A stretch of DNA of 64,000 bases from NCBI GenBank assembly GCA_951799445.1, contig OX637288.1, positions 5,954,501 to 6,018,500 of the forward strand, written 5' to 3'. The DNA comes from Pseudisothecium myosuroides. Lineage: Eukaryota; Streptophyta; Bryopsida; Hypnales; Lembophyllaceae. Both the position numbers and the translations under genes were made by a program. Numbering within the stretch: position 1 is the first letter of the stretch; every line of letters starts with the position of its first letter. Below, piece by piece: positions 23,225 to 34,491 of this stretch. Below the pieces are notes generated by a model that worked only from the letters and a program-made list of their open reading frames with translations, had not been told where the DNA came from and ran no database searches.

Positions 23225-24138
23225 CCCCTAAAGTTCCGAGGCCTATTTTCTGCCAAAAAACACTCAAAACTGCCATTTCTATAGCAAAGAGTAAAAAAAA
23301 AATTTTATTGTTTTTTTTTCACATCTAACCGTAGGATCTTACACCTAACTAGTATTATAAAGTGTGGAAAATTTTCAGAATTTTTGACCGCACAGATTGC
23401 AAGATATTTGCGTTTAAAGTGGAAAAAACAAGTTTTTCAGCACATTGTGGGACTGGATTTTTTGACTTTGAACATTTTTAACTTAAAATTTTTGCACTAC
23501 AGCATTTTGAGCTTTAAATCTTTATAGTGGAGAATTGAGTTGAAAGTCTAGGAAAAAAAAAGAAATTCAAAAAAACTTAATTATCATTCTTCAAAAAATT
23601 GTTAAGTAGAAGTAGGTACGAGATAGAAGGAAAATCTAAAATATTTATATATTTTAGATGGAATTAAAATACACTAATCCCAATGGTGAGATTTTTCTAG
23701 CAAGTAAATTAAACCATGAGAATTTTTTTTTTTGAAAAATTGCAAAAATAGCATTCAGAAATGAATCCTACAAGTTATTTTTTCAAGAAGATGCTCTAAC
23801 TGCCCGAAAAACAAGAATGTCCATAACTTCCTCATAACAAAGTCAAATGAAATGAATCAAAGCTTTCTAGATAGACAAAAATATAATCTATGAGAAAAAA
23901 TATTTAAAAAAAAATTCAAAATTTTGCAAAATTTTTTTGTTGCCCCCCATCCCCACGCATTCCAAGAAATGGCATAACTTCTCGCTCAAAGGTCCGATTT
24001 CAATTTTTTTTCCGCCACGTACCTCTCTCAATTCTTCACATTCACAAAAAGTTTCAAAAAATTAGGAGAAAATTTCAGCCCGTAGGTACCTGCCCCAAGT
24101 CCCATTTGTCCCCCGAACGGACAATGGTCCTTTAGGGG
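23225..24138 (+). mobile_element. TTAA-flanked MITE, copy C (914 bp)
   Basis: CCCCTAAAGTTCCGAGGCC at the left and the inverse of CCCCTAAAGGACCATTGTCC at the right, flanked by TTAA at 23221-23224 and 24139-24142. Closest to copy A in the interior (GCAAGATATTTGCGTTTAAA, AAGTAGAAGTAGGTACGAGA, CAAAGCTTTCTAGATAGACA). No coding capacity. Confidence 0.8.
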
Positions 24139-24142
24139 TTAA

Positions 24143-25703
24143 TTTCTATACTATAATTGCAATTTTCTTTAAATATTATTGTAGAAGTGTGGAGTTTCTC
24201 ACATGCTAGAACTTTTGTTTTTTCTCCATTCATTGTTGTCCTACAAATATTCCTAACATTGACTCAACTTTGTAAGTCACTCTATGAAAAAGAAAGTTAG
24301 ATTTTTTAAACATATTTTGTACAATGATGCTAGCATGTGAGCCTAGAGCAATGAGTTTGTGAGATGTGAGCGTGGAGCTTGTGAGCCTAGAGCCCCCAAA
24401 ACTTTAAATAAATAAAAAATTCCAAAAAAATTTGTCCTTAAAAAATTTCCAAAAGTAGAAGAAAATTTACTATTCATACTAATTTTTAGGAATGACATGA
24501 ATTTTGTTTGTTAATTTTTTATGCTTTGGCAATTGCCATTTCGAATGGAAAAGACTTTCAAACTTCAATGCATAGTTAAGTACTTTGTTCACCCACTACA
24601 ATTCTACTCTCTTTGCAATTAGAGATTATCTATAGAATACAATATAATCAATTGAGTACAAAATACTCACAAACACAAAGGTGGGTATTACCTAGCCTCC
24701 TCTACTACTACTCTAGATCAACTTTGAATACTAAGTTTAGTATAGAGACTGTACCCACTAGCATACACATGAAGCTTGGGAGGGCGTGCCCTCCCGGGGT
24801 ATTCTTTTTCACATGTAACTATATCCCTTGTTTGACTTTTTTGAAACAAAAAGTCAAAGGAGGGGGGGTATAGTTCAGTACATGTTGAAACGTATACCTT
24901 GGGGTATAACAGCCTCCCGTTCTTCTTGTGATAATTCGGGGCTTCACGAGATTTGGATCTGGGCCATCAACTTATAGTTTCATAGACCTCTTGCAAATTG
25001 ATTCCAACCTAAAGAAGTGACCACTCCTCGGGAAAAAAAATCCGGTTCTTGGTACATCCCTACTAGAGGGCAATTTTCAACTTATTTCTAAGCATACCAG
25101 TTTCAAGCTCAAAGCATAAAGAAGATATTCAAGTCCCAAATAAACATATAGAGAAGAAACTCAAGCTTTATATATCATGTCTTTGCCCTTATTGAGTATC
25201 AAGGCTCAATCAACAGTTTGTAATAACCTAGTAAAATAGAAATCACTCATCTTCCTAGTATAGTGTAAAATTTTGTTTTTTTGAAGGAAGGTCAAGTTTG
25301 CAAAGAAATCTTCAAAAACTCCATGAGGTAGTGGGCCTCACTTGTGCCCATCCCAAAACCACAACAATCCAATGTCATGTTAGTGAGGCACAACAGGTGT
25401 TTTAAGCCCACGTACTCGTGTCATAGCCTTCACATGGAATAAACAAATCATAAAAGCAAACATAAACATGTAACACAATCCATTCAAAAACTTCAGTAAA
25501 CCTGGTCATTTGTGGAACGCTAAGATGAAGCCATATACTGTAGTTTAGAAAAAAGTTTAGTCTCTATAGTCTATACTAGTGCAAATCACTAGTATCATGC
25601 AGTAAAACCCTCAGCTAAAGTATTGTAAAACTCCTCAATCAACCGAGCTCAATATCATAAAGCAACTCAATAATCTCAGCCAATATCTTAACATGCAAGT
25701 GCC
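24143..25703. other. Unassigned intergenic DNA
   Basis: No gene supported. The 24780-25000 part (GGGGGGGTATAGTTCAG..ACGTATACCTTGGGGTATAAC) has the look of a retroelement fragment, read on the minus strand as TGTTATACCCC.., but no partner LTR, duplication or protein was found. The 86-codon frame at 24613-24873 is not credible. Confidence 0.3.
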
Positions 25704-25707
25704 TTAA

Positions 25708-26346
25708 CCCCTAAATGCCCAAGGCACCCAATTTGGATGTCGACAATAATTTGAATTTAAATAAAACCTAATCAATTTGCTATTTTTAGAAGTTTATACT
25801 TTTGAAAAATTCTTTTAGAAGTCTAATTTTAGCATCAAAAATTCGATTATGAAAATGATTGATTATGATTTTCTATTCAAGATTTTGTTCAAGGATACCC
25901 ATTGCAATCTTGACTCTCCGTAGTGTTGAGGGCTCTTGGAAATGAGCCTCAAATACACTAGATCTTTGAAGGAAAAATCACATTAGAAATTCATTAAAAA
26001 AAATTGCAGAGTAGATTTTGAGAAGCCATAAATTGATTGGGGTTATACATGTTATGCCCTTTAACCACATATTTTTTTGGTGACCAACTTTTTAGATTTG
26101 ATATGTGAAAAAAGTATTGAAAGAATTTTTTAGTTTTAACACTGTTATGATCAAACATAATAATCTTTCAACCCCTAAGTGATATTGTTGTGTTTTACTT
26201 TTCCTATATGATCTCTAACATGTCTAGATTGAATTTGTACGGTTACAATTCTAAAAAAAATTGATACAACATATCAAAATGTTGGCTTTTTAGTCAATTT
26301 AGAACAAATTTCTAGAAGCTCAAAACAGGCCTTGGGCATTTAGGGG
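25708..26346 (+). mobile_element. TTAA-flanked MITE, copy D (639 bp, perfect 18-bp ends)
   Basis: Ends CCCCTAAATGCCCAAGGC are perfect inverted repeats of 18 bp, directly flanked by TTAA at 25704-25707 and 26347-26350. The interior differs from copies A-C, so only the ends and target preference unite them. This is the clearest pair of ends in the family. Confidence 0.85.
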
Positions 26347-26350
26347 TTAA

Positions 26351-27495
26351 CGAAAAAAATGCGGAGTAAAAGGAGGTCACGGTTTAGACCAACATCTTGT
26401 TTATAGCCTCAGATCTTTTTTCAAAATTATTTCGAGCAAAACTGAGAAACTTATCTGTTGCTACCCGGTTCATTGCGTTGATACCTGGGCAAGGTCCAAT
26501 GACCAGCACATCCAAGCTCCAAGTCTGGTCTATTAATGTCCATAATCAAATCACTGGACACTGTTGATCTATTATTAGTGTATAATGGCTACCCAAAATT
26601 GGGGGCTTTTTTAATGGCTTTGTTCTGAGGTACCATCTATAAGGTCGTGCTTATAGTTGTGCAACGAGCCTCTTTCGGGGTCAGGTCTGGAATTTGGGCA
26701 GCCTGACCAAAAGGAAGCCTCACCTGACGCTGCTCCACCCTGCCGCGCCGGAGGTTGCTCCATCCTATCGCTGCCGCTGCTCGACCCTGCCGCTGTAGAT
26801 CCTGTTTTCTCGGACTGGCAATAGTACCTCGCACATGCAGCACCTGCTGAAGCCAGCTGCGAGGGACGACTCTCATCCCCCTCTACATGGCGCGGCGGGA
26901 GAGGCTTGACTTTTGGGTGAACAGGGACGCCTGGGTCGGGCTGCCAGCAGCAACTGTCTCCCCGCACATGAGGCTTCCAGAAGCCATGCCGGGAGGTCGT
27001 GGTAACTTGATCTAGCTTTTTTTTAATCAAAAGTGCGGGCTAAGAGAAGGGATTCAATGAGTGCCCATTAAAACCAAGGCTAAAAAGTTACACATTATTG
27101 GAATCATGCAAGTGTTTAGGTACTAAGACCTTAATAACATGGTTTGATAATTCAACAGCTTTGAATTATGCCAATATGCTTTGCTAAGCCTTAATGTCAT
27201 GGTCTAATAATTCAACAACCTTCAAATAAAGTACGTGTTTTGGTAAGAAATTCAAACCTCTTTGTCTAATAATTCTTCTACTTCCCAATAATGCACATAT
27301 TATAAACTTTAAACCCCCCATCATTGTCACTTATAAGACTCAAATTCCCTAAAAATAATCTTACAAACAAAAATTAACAATATTAAATCATGGTTCATTT
27401 CACACCATCTAGGAAGCTTTTTGAGTCTCTCCCAAATGTTTAAATAGTTAGGGTTCTCACTTGTTTTTCAAGCAATTCTTGAAGTTTGTTCATGC
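26351..27495. other. Region upstream of the Harbinger transposase with a GC-rich island
   Basis: AT-rich flanks enclose a GC-rich island at about 26640-27010 unlike its surroundings. A minus-strand frame of 139 codons (26611-27030) and an overlapping one have low-complexity, Ala/Gly/Ser/Gln-rich products without recognisable domains. A minus-strand stretch of about 45 codons near 26375-26525 is open and looks protein-like, but cannot be assigned. Parts of this segment may be the left end of the PIF/Harbinger element; no terminal repeat was found. Confidence 0.3.
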
Positions 27496-28827
27496 ATGTC
27501 CGTAGCTATGGCACTTGATGACAATGAAGCTAATTTACTACTTTTAGCTTTCTTTTTTATCTTCTTGGCAATTTCACCCCGGCGAAGGCGCCTCCCACCA
27601 CCGATAGACCTTTTAGAATTGTCTGTAGGTGCAGTCGCGTTGCCGTTTGTAGTGGTTGTTGCATGGCTACAACGATTTGATGGGCATTTCTGGTGGGTAG
27701 AACCCCGGCAATACGTGTACCATGATGTTGTAGAAGATGATGTTTGGCATACGTCCCATGACATGCTCGATAAAAAATATTTTGACACTTTTCGGATGTC
27801 GTTTCTGGCTTTCAAACAGTTAGTGCTAGAGTTGACTCTGTTTTTACAGTCTCGTGCACCTTATTTTGTTCGGGCCCCCATACCTATTCGCAAACAAGTG
27901 AAATTGGTAGTTTACCGATTGGCTTGTGGTCATTTATGTGAAGAGATGAATGACTTGTACGGATGTGGTGCATCCACTATTTGTAAATACACTGATATTA
28001 TTTGCAGAGTCCTAAGCAGTCGGGACCAAGGCATTTTTACCATGTACATTCACATACCGAGTGGGGAGAGATTACAAAACATCATGGAGAGATTCAGGAA
28101 TTCTATAGGGCTGCCTAACATTTGTGGAGCTATAGATGGGACCCACATTCCTCTTTCTCAACGCCCCGGTAGTCATCTTACACCGGTGGCTGCAGACTTC
28201 TTCAACAGCAAGAAGTTCCATAGTGTTGTATTGCAGGGGGTTTGTGACATGGACAGGATCTTCTGTAATGTTTGTGCAGGGCAACCCGATGGGGTCCACG
28301 ATGCAGGGCAATTCCGATGGTCTTCTTTGTACCACGATTTGCATCAGAGACGGATTTTATTTGATCCTACCATTGTGGTCAGAGGTGTACAAGTGAAGCC
28401 TTACTTGATTGGGGATTCAGCTTACCCGAGCCGCCCGTACCTGCTGAAGAACTACAAGCCAACAAACCTTGCATTTCGTGATCAGAAGAGGTTTGATGCT
28501 TCTATCAATTCAGGCAGAGTTGTCATTGAACGTGCATTCGACGCTCTGAAGAATCGGTGGAGGATTCTAAAGAACTTCGGTGGCAACGTCGACAAATGCG
28601 GGACTGTTACAATTGCTTGCTGCGTGCTGCATAACTACTGCGAGCAACATGATGAAAGGATTCCAGCATCGGTGATCGTTGGGCAAGCAGCTGATCCATT
28701 CGCTGGTAGGCACCGTGGAGCACAGCGTCTGCCTAATGATGGCGATGGGGCAAAACTTGCCGGGGAACATATGCGTAGGGCTTTATACGGGGCTATGAGC
28801 TCCCAATTCGTCACTTGGGACTCATAG
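27496..28827 (+). CDS. PIF/Harbinger (HARBI1-like) DDE transposase, C-terminus replaced by an LTR
   Basis: 443 residues in one uninterrupted frame. The DDE catalytic triad is present: Asp214 in C-G-A-I-DGTH, Asp307 in I-GDSAYP, and Glu345 in V-I-ERAFDALKNRW, the three signature blocks of HARBI1-like nucleases. The N-terminal 60 residues include hydrophobic stretches; a second Met at residue 5 is also possible. The enzyme should cut and paste DNA in the nucleus together with the Myb/SANT-like protein at 34492-35337. The native frame ends at 28793, where a 4.35-kb LTR is inserted; the last 10 codons now come from the LTR. After the second copy of the 5-bp duplication, the original reading frame continues at 33146 for nine residues and stops at TAG 33171-33173. 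The catalytic part is therefore intact and only the extreme tail has been swapped. Confidence 0.9.
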   Translation: MSVAMALDDNEANLLLLAFFFIFLAISPRRRRLPPPIDLLELSVGAVALPFVVVVAWLQRFDGHFWWVEPRQYVYHDVVEDDVWHTSHDMLDKKYFDTFRMSFLAFKQLVLELTLFLQSRAPYFVRAPIPIRKQVKLVVYRLACGHLCEEMNDLYGCGASTICKYTDIICRVLSSRDQGIFTMYIHIPSGERLQNIMERFRNSIGLPNICGAIDGTHIPLSQRPGSHLTPVAADFFNSKKFHSVVLQGVCDMDRIFCNVCAGQPDGVHDAGQFRWSSLYHDLHQRRILFDPTIVVRGVQVKPYLIGDSAYPSRPYLLKNYKPTNLAFRDQKRFDASINSGRVVIERAFDALKNRWRILKNFGGNVDKCGTVTIACCVLHNYCEQHDERIPASVIVGQAADPFAGRHRGAQRLPNDGDGAKLAGEHMRRALYGAMSSQFVTWDS

Positions 28828-29448
28828 TCTTCTTTTTTCTTAGATTTTGCAATTTAAATCGTAATTATGTACAAAAAGCCCTAAAAAGAGTGTAAAACCA
28901 GAATGGGCATGTTACATACCAATATGCCCTTTGGTCCTAAATAGCCTTTTCTCCTTAGAATAGCTCTAAAACCCACTTGTAAATAGGTTAGAACCACAGA
29001 AGTAGTGGGAACTAGCAGGTTTGAGGGTTCTTACCCGAAATAGCCTAAAATCACTGTGCATGTGACCAGGCTTGGCTAAATTGGTCTGAAGGAAGTCTAC
29101 AAAGATTCTTAGATAGATTCCCCAAGAGAGGTTTCAGTTTCCCCATCCCATCGACGAATAGTAGAAACCCCAATTGTTAGCTTGCAGGTGTCACTTTCTC
29201 AAGACAGGCCAGTGGAGGAATCTACGGTCACCGGATTGTGATCTTGGTTCGGAACCATACTGGGAAGTCAAAAGCGAAATCCATTCGCCAAGATTCCCCC
29301 GTATGCGGAAGATTCCCTGACTGCCGGTAAACCAACGGAGGTATCTTTTTGCCCTCCATATCAAGACATGCAAGATCAAGATGTGAACTTGCAAATCTCT
29401 TGGGAAACTCCATGAGAGGTTCCCCAAGAAGTTTCGGAATTTTCTGAA

Positions 29449-29778
29449 TTGAAGAAATACCCCTTCCGGACGGTCAACCGCCTAAAACCACGATGGGAAA
29501 TTCACGATAATTACCCAGGTGGCGGTAAAATCTCACTAAAAATTAAGTTAGCTTCTTTTATGTTAATAACGCGCCCCGACAAGTTTCATGGTGTTTCGAT
29601 AGCGGGAGACGGCCGAATCACCGACATTCCTTCGAATTATCCACGTGGCGGGATTTACGTGGAGTTGACCGGCGTCCCGGGAGCACACGAAGTCGGAACG
29701 AAGTCGACGAAGGGTCTTTTCTTACTCCCTAAGACCTCCCAGACCACCCTAGCTAGCCACCTTTGTCAGAAAAGGTAA
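29449..29778 (+). other. 109-codon frame conserved among LTR copies
   Basis: Starts MKKYPFRTVN and ends SHLCQKR. The equivalent frame at 39066-39395 has the same length with few changes, and a diverged version lies at 63444-63770 in copy 3 (108 codons). No domain is recognised. It lies in the presumed U3 region upstream of the TATA box, so conservation may simply reflect DNA identity between copies. Confidence 0.35.
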
Positions 29779-30057
29779 CCTCCAAAAAGTAGATTTTTAC
29801 CTCTTTTACTGACTCTAGTTGGCGATAGTTTACGGTGAGATTTTGGGGTTGGAATAGGGGGTAGGAAGACCTCAGGACTAAAAATGGCCTTCTGAAGCCA
29901 ATGGCGCAATCGGTTTTCGATTTGGAGTTGATCTCCAATAGTTAGAGTGTTGGACCAGCGTAAAACCCAGACTACGTGAAAATCCTAAAGATAAGGATGA
30001 AAATCTAAGTTGATAGGGTTACCTAGGTTAAATGAGAGGAGGCGAGGGCCTTGGAAA

Positions 30058-30071
30058 ACCTATAAAAGGGC
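30058..30071 (+). promoter_or_regulatory. LTR TATA box, copy 1
   Basis: CCTATAAAAGGGCC, conserved as CCTATAAAAGGGCT in copy 2 (about 39677-39690) and as the inverse of TATATAAGGGCCCC in copy 3 (about 63127-63140). The conserved position in three copies supports an LTR promoter. Confidence 0.65.
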
Positions 30072-30993
30072 CCTCATTTCTCTCTCAAACCACCCCCATT
30101 CATGTTTTGGGTCCGTGGGTCCAACTTATGTTGGATTTTTTGGCAAGTTTAGCCAAAGGCACTTCCACGGTGTTTTGAGCACGTTGTGCTCCGTTGTTGT
30201 TCTATTTTCAGCTTTTGAAGGTCTTGGGGGTCCTTCCTTTGTGTTTATGAGCTTTGAGTGGTCTTGGATATTATTTGGCTTATTTTTAAGTCACTTTGGT
30301 CATTAACTTGTCAGTCGAAGTTCTTTGTTTGGAAGTACTAACTTGCTTGGGAGTTCTTTGAGTTTTGTCATAATCCTAAAGTTTCCCCCTCTGTGCCTTG
30401 GCTCTGCCGCCCATTGGGGGGTTTTTAGTGTTTGAGGATTGCGTTTTCCAAACCACATGTCCGTATTAACCTCCAAGTGCTTCTCCCTTAGTCGGAGACC
30501 TCTTTTTGCTTTCTCTAAGAGCCCTTGGTGTGTGGTCCTCCCCCCCTTACGGTGGAATTGTGGGCCCCCCCTAGGGTCTTATGTTCTAATGGTCTGGGTC
30601 CTTCTTTGAAGTTGGTTGTCAACGTATGGCTTCTCCCTTAGACGGCGAAGCTTTGATTATTAGTCTCCTCCAGTTCTAGAGTGTGTGTTAAAAAAACCCG
30701 CCCTACGGCGGAGCTTTGGACCTACGGGCAAGGAAAATTCTAGAGTTGGTGTTAAACCCAACTTGATGGAACAAATCCAAGCCTCCGGGGTGAAGCGTTC
30801 CAAAGTTTAGTTTCCAAAACAAGCTTGGAAAGCTTCCAAAGTTTAGCCTCCAAGAAGTAGGTTCCACGAAAAGGTAAGCTCCCCCTCGGGGTTAGACTAG
30901 GTTGGAATTTAGAATTTGATAAAAATATCATAAACTCCCCCGCGAGGGCAGACTAGGTTAGGATTTAGAAGTTGGTGAAAATACCATAAACTC

Positions 30994-31258
30994 CCCCGGT
31001 AAGCAGCTGGACTCCCGACCCCGGCAAGACCCTGGACTCCCGACTCCCGGCGAGACCCTGGACCCCCGACTCCCCCGGCAACCTTGGACTCCCGACCCCG
31101 ACAGCTGGACTCCCGACTCCCCCGGCAGCCCTTGGACTCCCGACTCCCCCGGCAGCCCTTGGACTCCCGACTCCCCCGGCAGCCCTTGGACTCCCGACTC
31201 CCCCGAGCAGCCTAGACTCCCGACTCCCCCGAGCAGCCTAGACTCCTGACTCCTTTGG
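30994..31258. repeat. Minisatellite inside LTR copy 1 (about 27-bp unit)
   Basis: About ten degenerate units of GGACTCCCGACTCCCCCGGC with AGCCCTT spacers. Copy 2 has a different GC-rich repeat at the corresponding place (40540-40745). Confidence 0.85.
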
Positions 31259-32283
31259 GCCAAATTAAGCCTTTGGTTTGGTTGTTCTTTTTTTTTAGTA
31301 TTTTTGGTTGATTAGAAAAGATAATTAGGAAAGGAAATTAGGATAGTAGAAGTAGGAAATTAGGATAGTAAAAGTAGGAATCTCAAAGCAGAAGGAGGAA
31401 GATTAGGGAGGTAGATTTAGGGGTACAAATTGTCGGAAGAATTGTCATTGAAACACACAAAACCCCTGCAAAAGCTCCCACAATCACTCCACGCACAACT
31501 CACCCAAGCTCTCCACACACCATAAACAAAAGCCTTGAGCATTACAAACAAGGAGGGAGATGAAATAGGAGAGAGCGTGCTAGTGGATAGATTGGGAGAA
31601 ATCTCAACTAACAAATTTGGACCACTAAAAGGGTGAGCGTAAGAGTAAAAAAAGAGTGTGCCCTTAGGGTGTAAGAGAAAGGTCAAACGCGTAAGCACTT
31701 GGGAAAGCCAAGGTGTAAGAGGTGTAAGAACGAAGTCAACGCGTAAGAACTTTGGAAGATAAAAGTCGGTTGGTGTAAGAGGGGGTGTAAAGAAGGAGAA
31801 GAAAGAAATTTCGTCGCATCTACCATTTCGTTCTAAAATCCCTCCGACTCAAGAATCACTCAAGGAGCCAAGAATCCAAGAGGAAGGAACATGGCCAAGG
31901 GGGGGAACCTCGACCGTTTGATCCAAGACCTCCAATATGAGGTGGGCCCCTGAAAACCCCACTCTTCTTTGTTAAAATTCGTCTTATTTTAGGTAATTAG
32001 AAGAAGGCCGAGAGCTAGAATAGCATAGACCATAGGTCAGGTCAGATTTAGGTTAGGAGGAGGAAAGCAGGGGTCTAGGGGTTTCCAAAAACCTAAAACA
32101 CGTCCAAATCCGAGCTAAAATGAAGGAGTTATGAGCGGATGAAGTTAGGGAGTCATGTTGGATGAAACCTAACAAATTTCATCCAAGAGGAACAAGAAAG
32201 CTAACACAAAAAGAGGGATTAATTTAGGAACCAAAAGTTAAATTAGAGTTTAGTTTTGAAATTTGGGGCTAGCCATAATTAGC

Positions 32284-32324
32284 GGATGAAGTTTGAAGGA
32301 CCGATTAGCGGTCAAACTTCATCC
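32284..32324. repeat. Hairpin in LTR copy 1 (first of two)
   Basis: GGATGAAGTTTGA (32284-32296) and its exact complement TCAAACTTCATCC (32312-32324) enclose a 15-nt loop. A second hairpin with the same stem lies at 32743-32783. Both are conserved in copy 2. Confidence 0.85.
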
Positions 32325-32742
32325 ATGGATAACTTTTGATAGGAAACCCCAAATCTGATGTGGTTAGTCAAAGTAGAAAGCTAAAATCAAGGTCTCCTCG
32401 GAACAAGTCTTAAGTTCTAAGATTAGTACATTAGTAACCACACTTAAGATCCTTAAGTAAGATTAGGAGGCGGATTAGGGACGTTTAAGATTAAGTTTAG
32501 GTTAAGTATAGATTTAGAACATCTTAGAACAAGTTTAGGGTAACCCAAAACTAAACCCAGCTTAAGGAAATACCTAAACCCCAAGCGGTTAAGAAGGGAT
32601 GAAGTTTGGAACAAGTAATGGATGAACCATAGAAGATTTCATCCATTTGAGTCAAGACTTGGTAATTAGGTTAACCTTGGGGGATCAGGCTCATAGCCCA
32701 AATCCCAAGTCAAATCGAAATCCGGAGTCCATAGAAAAGCAT

Positions 32743-32783
32743 GGATGAAGTTTGAGGAACCGAGTAGCGGTCAAACTTCATCC
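32743..32783. repeat. Hairpin in LTR copy 1 (second)
   Basis: Stem GGATGAAGTTTGA / TCAAACTTCATCC, loop GGAACCGAGTAGCGG. The same stem as at 32284-32324 with a related loop, so the two arose by duplication or are both selected. Confidence 0.85.
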
Positions 32784-33145
32784 GTCCATAACTTTCTCTA
32801 GGAGAGTCCAAATCAAACAAGCTTTATACTTTTAGTAATGGCATGAGGTACTCTTTCATTTAGGCTAGATAAGTTTAGACTAAGATTAACTCTTCTCCCA
32901 AACCAACAAGCCCTCTTAGGCTTTGATTCAGACTTAGCAGTTATAGCAATTCCAATTAGGGTTTTGTTTTGTTTTCCTCATTATCCGAATTAGCGAGTCT
33001 TAGGAGTATAGAAAAGATCCATTTCTTGGAAGGCACAATGGATTGGCGCTAGACACCCATAGATCGAGTCAAAACGGTTATTCACCGAGAGCCTGGTTGT
33101 GCTCGCTTCTTTACCAAGGGTGGGTAAACAAGCGCTCACAGGGGC

Positions 33146-33173
33146 TTGGTTAGCAAACAATCCCAATATGTAG
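33146..33173 (+). pseudogene. Separated native C-terminus of the Harbinger transposase
   Basis: Joined to 28793 across one copy of the GGGGC duplication, this short piece continues the transposase frame (Trp-Leu-Ala-Asn-Asn-Pro-Asn-Met) and ends at TAG. It shows exactly what the LTR insertion displaced. Confidence 0.75.
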
Positions 33174-34491
33174 GTACTTCTTCAAATATATTTATAGGGT
33201 TCAGGGTATTTTTACACTAATTTTCCATATATTCACAGAGGTTTGTGATTATAAAGTTCCTTTTTGCTCTGGAATACATATATGTTTTTTTATCTTATGG
33301 TCTTTATTTTTATCTTCGTTTTCAATATGAAAATTTTGTTAGTGAAATTTATTAGAGACAAATAGTTGAATCCATCAATTTATGCAAATGCATGCCTACA
33401 ACCCAAAGGTCTTCCTTCCACTAAATTTTTTTTGAGACTCCTACTGTTCGTACTAGGAAATGATTATTTTGTTCTCCATGCATTTCCAACCATAGCCAAA
33501 ATTATCCTACATTAGTTTAAGCCCTCAAGTTCTATGACTTTGTTTTCACCAGAAGAACTCCAAACCAAAAATTTGTATTTCAGTTACCACATCCTAGATC
33601 TAAATTATTTTTGGTCCTATGGAAACATTTTATGTTCAGGTTTGTTGATTTGATAAGATTTCTAGTTTGAAATGTTGGACAAATGTAGGAACCAAAGTGA
33701 AAATGCAATACATGGAAGAGAATGGACTACAATATAATGTGAATCCGTTAATTAAGGACAAAGGGGTAGTCTACTAATCCAGAATTATGAAGATGTATTT
33801 TAAAATGCAACTTAGTTTTTTAATGTAATGATGACTTTCAAACAATTGTTGTAAAAGAGGATACATAGATCATATCCATCTAATTAGTTCAAGTAGTATA
33901 CAAACCAAATTAATGTTTCATAAGTATTTAAAGTCATTTATTGAAAATTCCTTATAAATTCAGTGGTGCATCCAATTTTTGTGTTTTAGAAAATAATGAA
34001 GATGTAAGTACGTTTTTGGGTTAATGAAGATGTAAGTACATTCCAAAATTATAAAGATGTAAGTATACTTTTGGATTTTTTATTGAAAGGGCTACAAGAG
34101 TTTTCTACATTAAAACAAATTATATCCCTTGAGATTGGAAAAAAATGGATTAGAAGTGATTATAATGAAGGCCATATAATATGAGAGTTGCATAGCCGGG
34201 TGTCAAACATTTGAACCCACGAATGTTTGATAAAACATGCAATTTTGAAAAGGGCCACAATGGATATACATACATCAATGGATTTTGGAGAGTGCCGTTG
34301 AATAATATGTGATAGAGATTGTGAAGAGAAAATATTAAGAATATGGAGCTTATAAAATTTCAGAGACACTTACACATGCATGTGTCAAAAGAAGAAATGT
34401 ACAAACACGAAGTAAACAATAAAAGGAATACAAAGGATTGCAATAAAAATATATATTTTTTATTGCATATTTAAAGATTCATACAACTTTT
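33174..34491. other. AT-rich spacer between the two Harbinger genes
   Basis: No gene supported. It separates the 3' ends of the converging transposase and Myb/SANT genes and should contain their terminators, which cannot be fixed. Short GAAGATGTAAGTA repeats lie near 34000-34070. Confidence 0.4.

Larger units (their letters stand above)
28794..33140 (+). mobile_element. Solo LTR, copy 1 (4,347 bp)
   Basis: Flanked by a perfect 5-bp duplication GGGGC (28789-28793 and 33141-33145). Ends TATGAGC..GCTCACA, where the sister copy has TGTGAGC..GCTCACA, the TG..CA form of LTRs. It matches 38411-42863 over its length and, inverted, 59441-64000. It has no gag-pol domain inside. A TATA box (CCTATAAAAGGGCC) at about 30058-30071 is followed by a GTCCGTGGGTCCAACTTATG block, the likely transcription start region. 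A long LTR of this size is unusual but fits a solo LTR left after recombination. Confidence 0.8.

Noticed and set aside
24613..24873. 86-codon frame as a gene
   Set aside because: No domain, no start context, low-complexity surroundings.
30958..31263. 101-codon Gly/Ser/Val-rich minus-strand frame (GESGVQGLP repeats)
   Set aside because: Translation of the 27-bp minisatellite in LTR copy 1, not conserved in copy 2.
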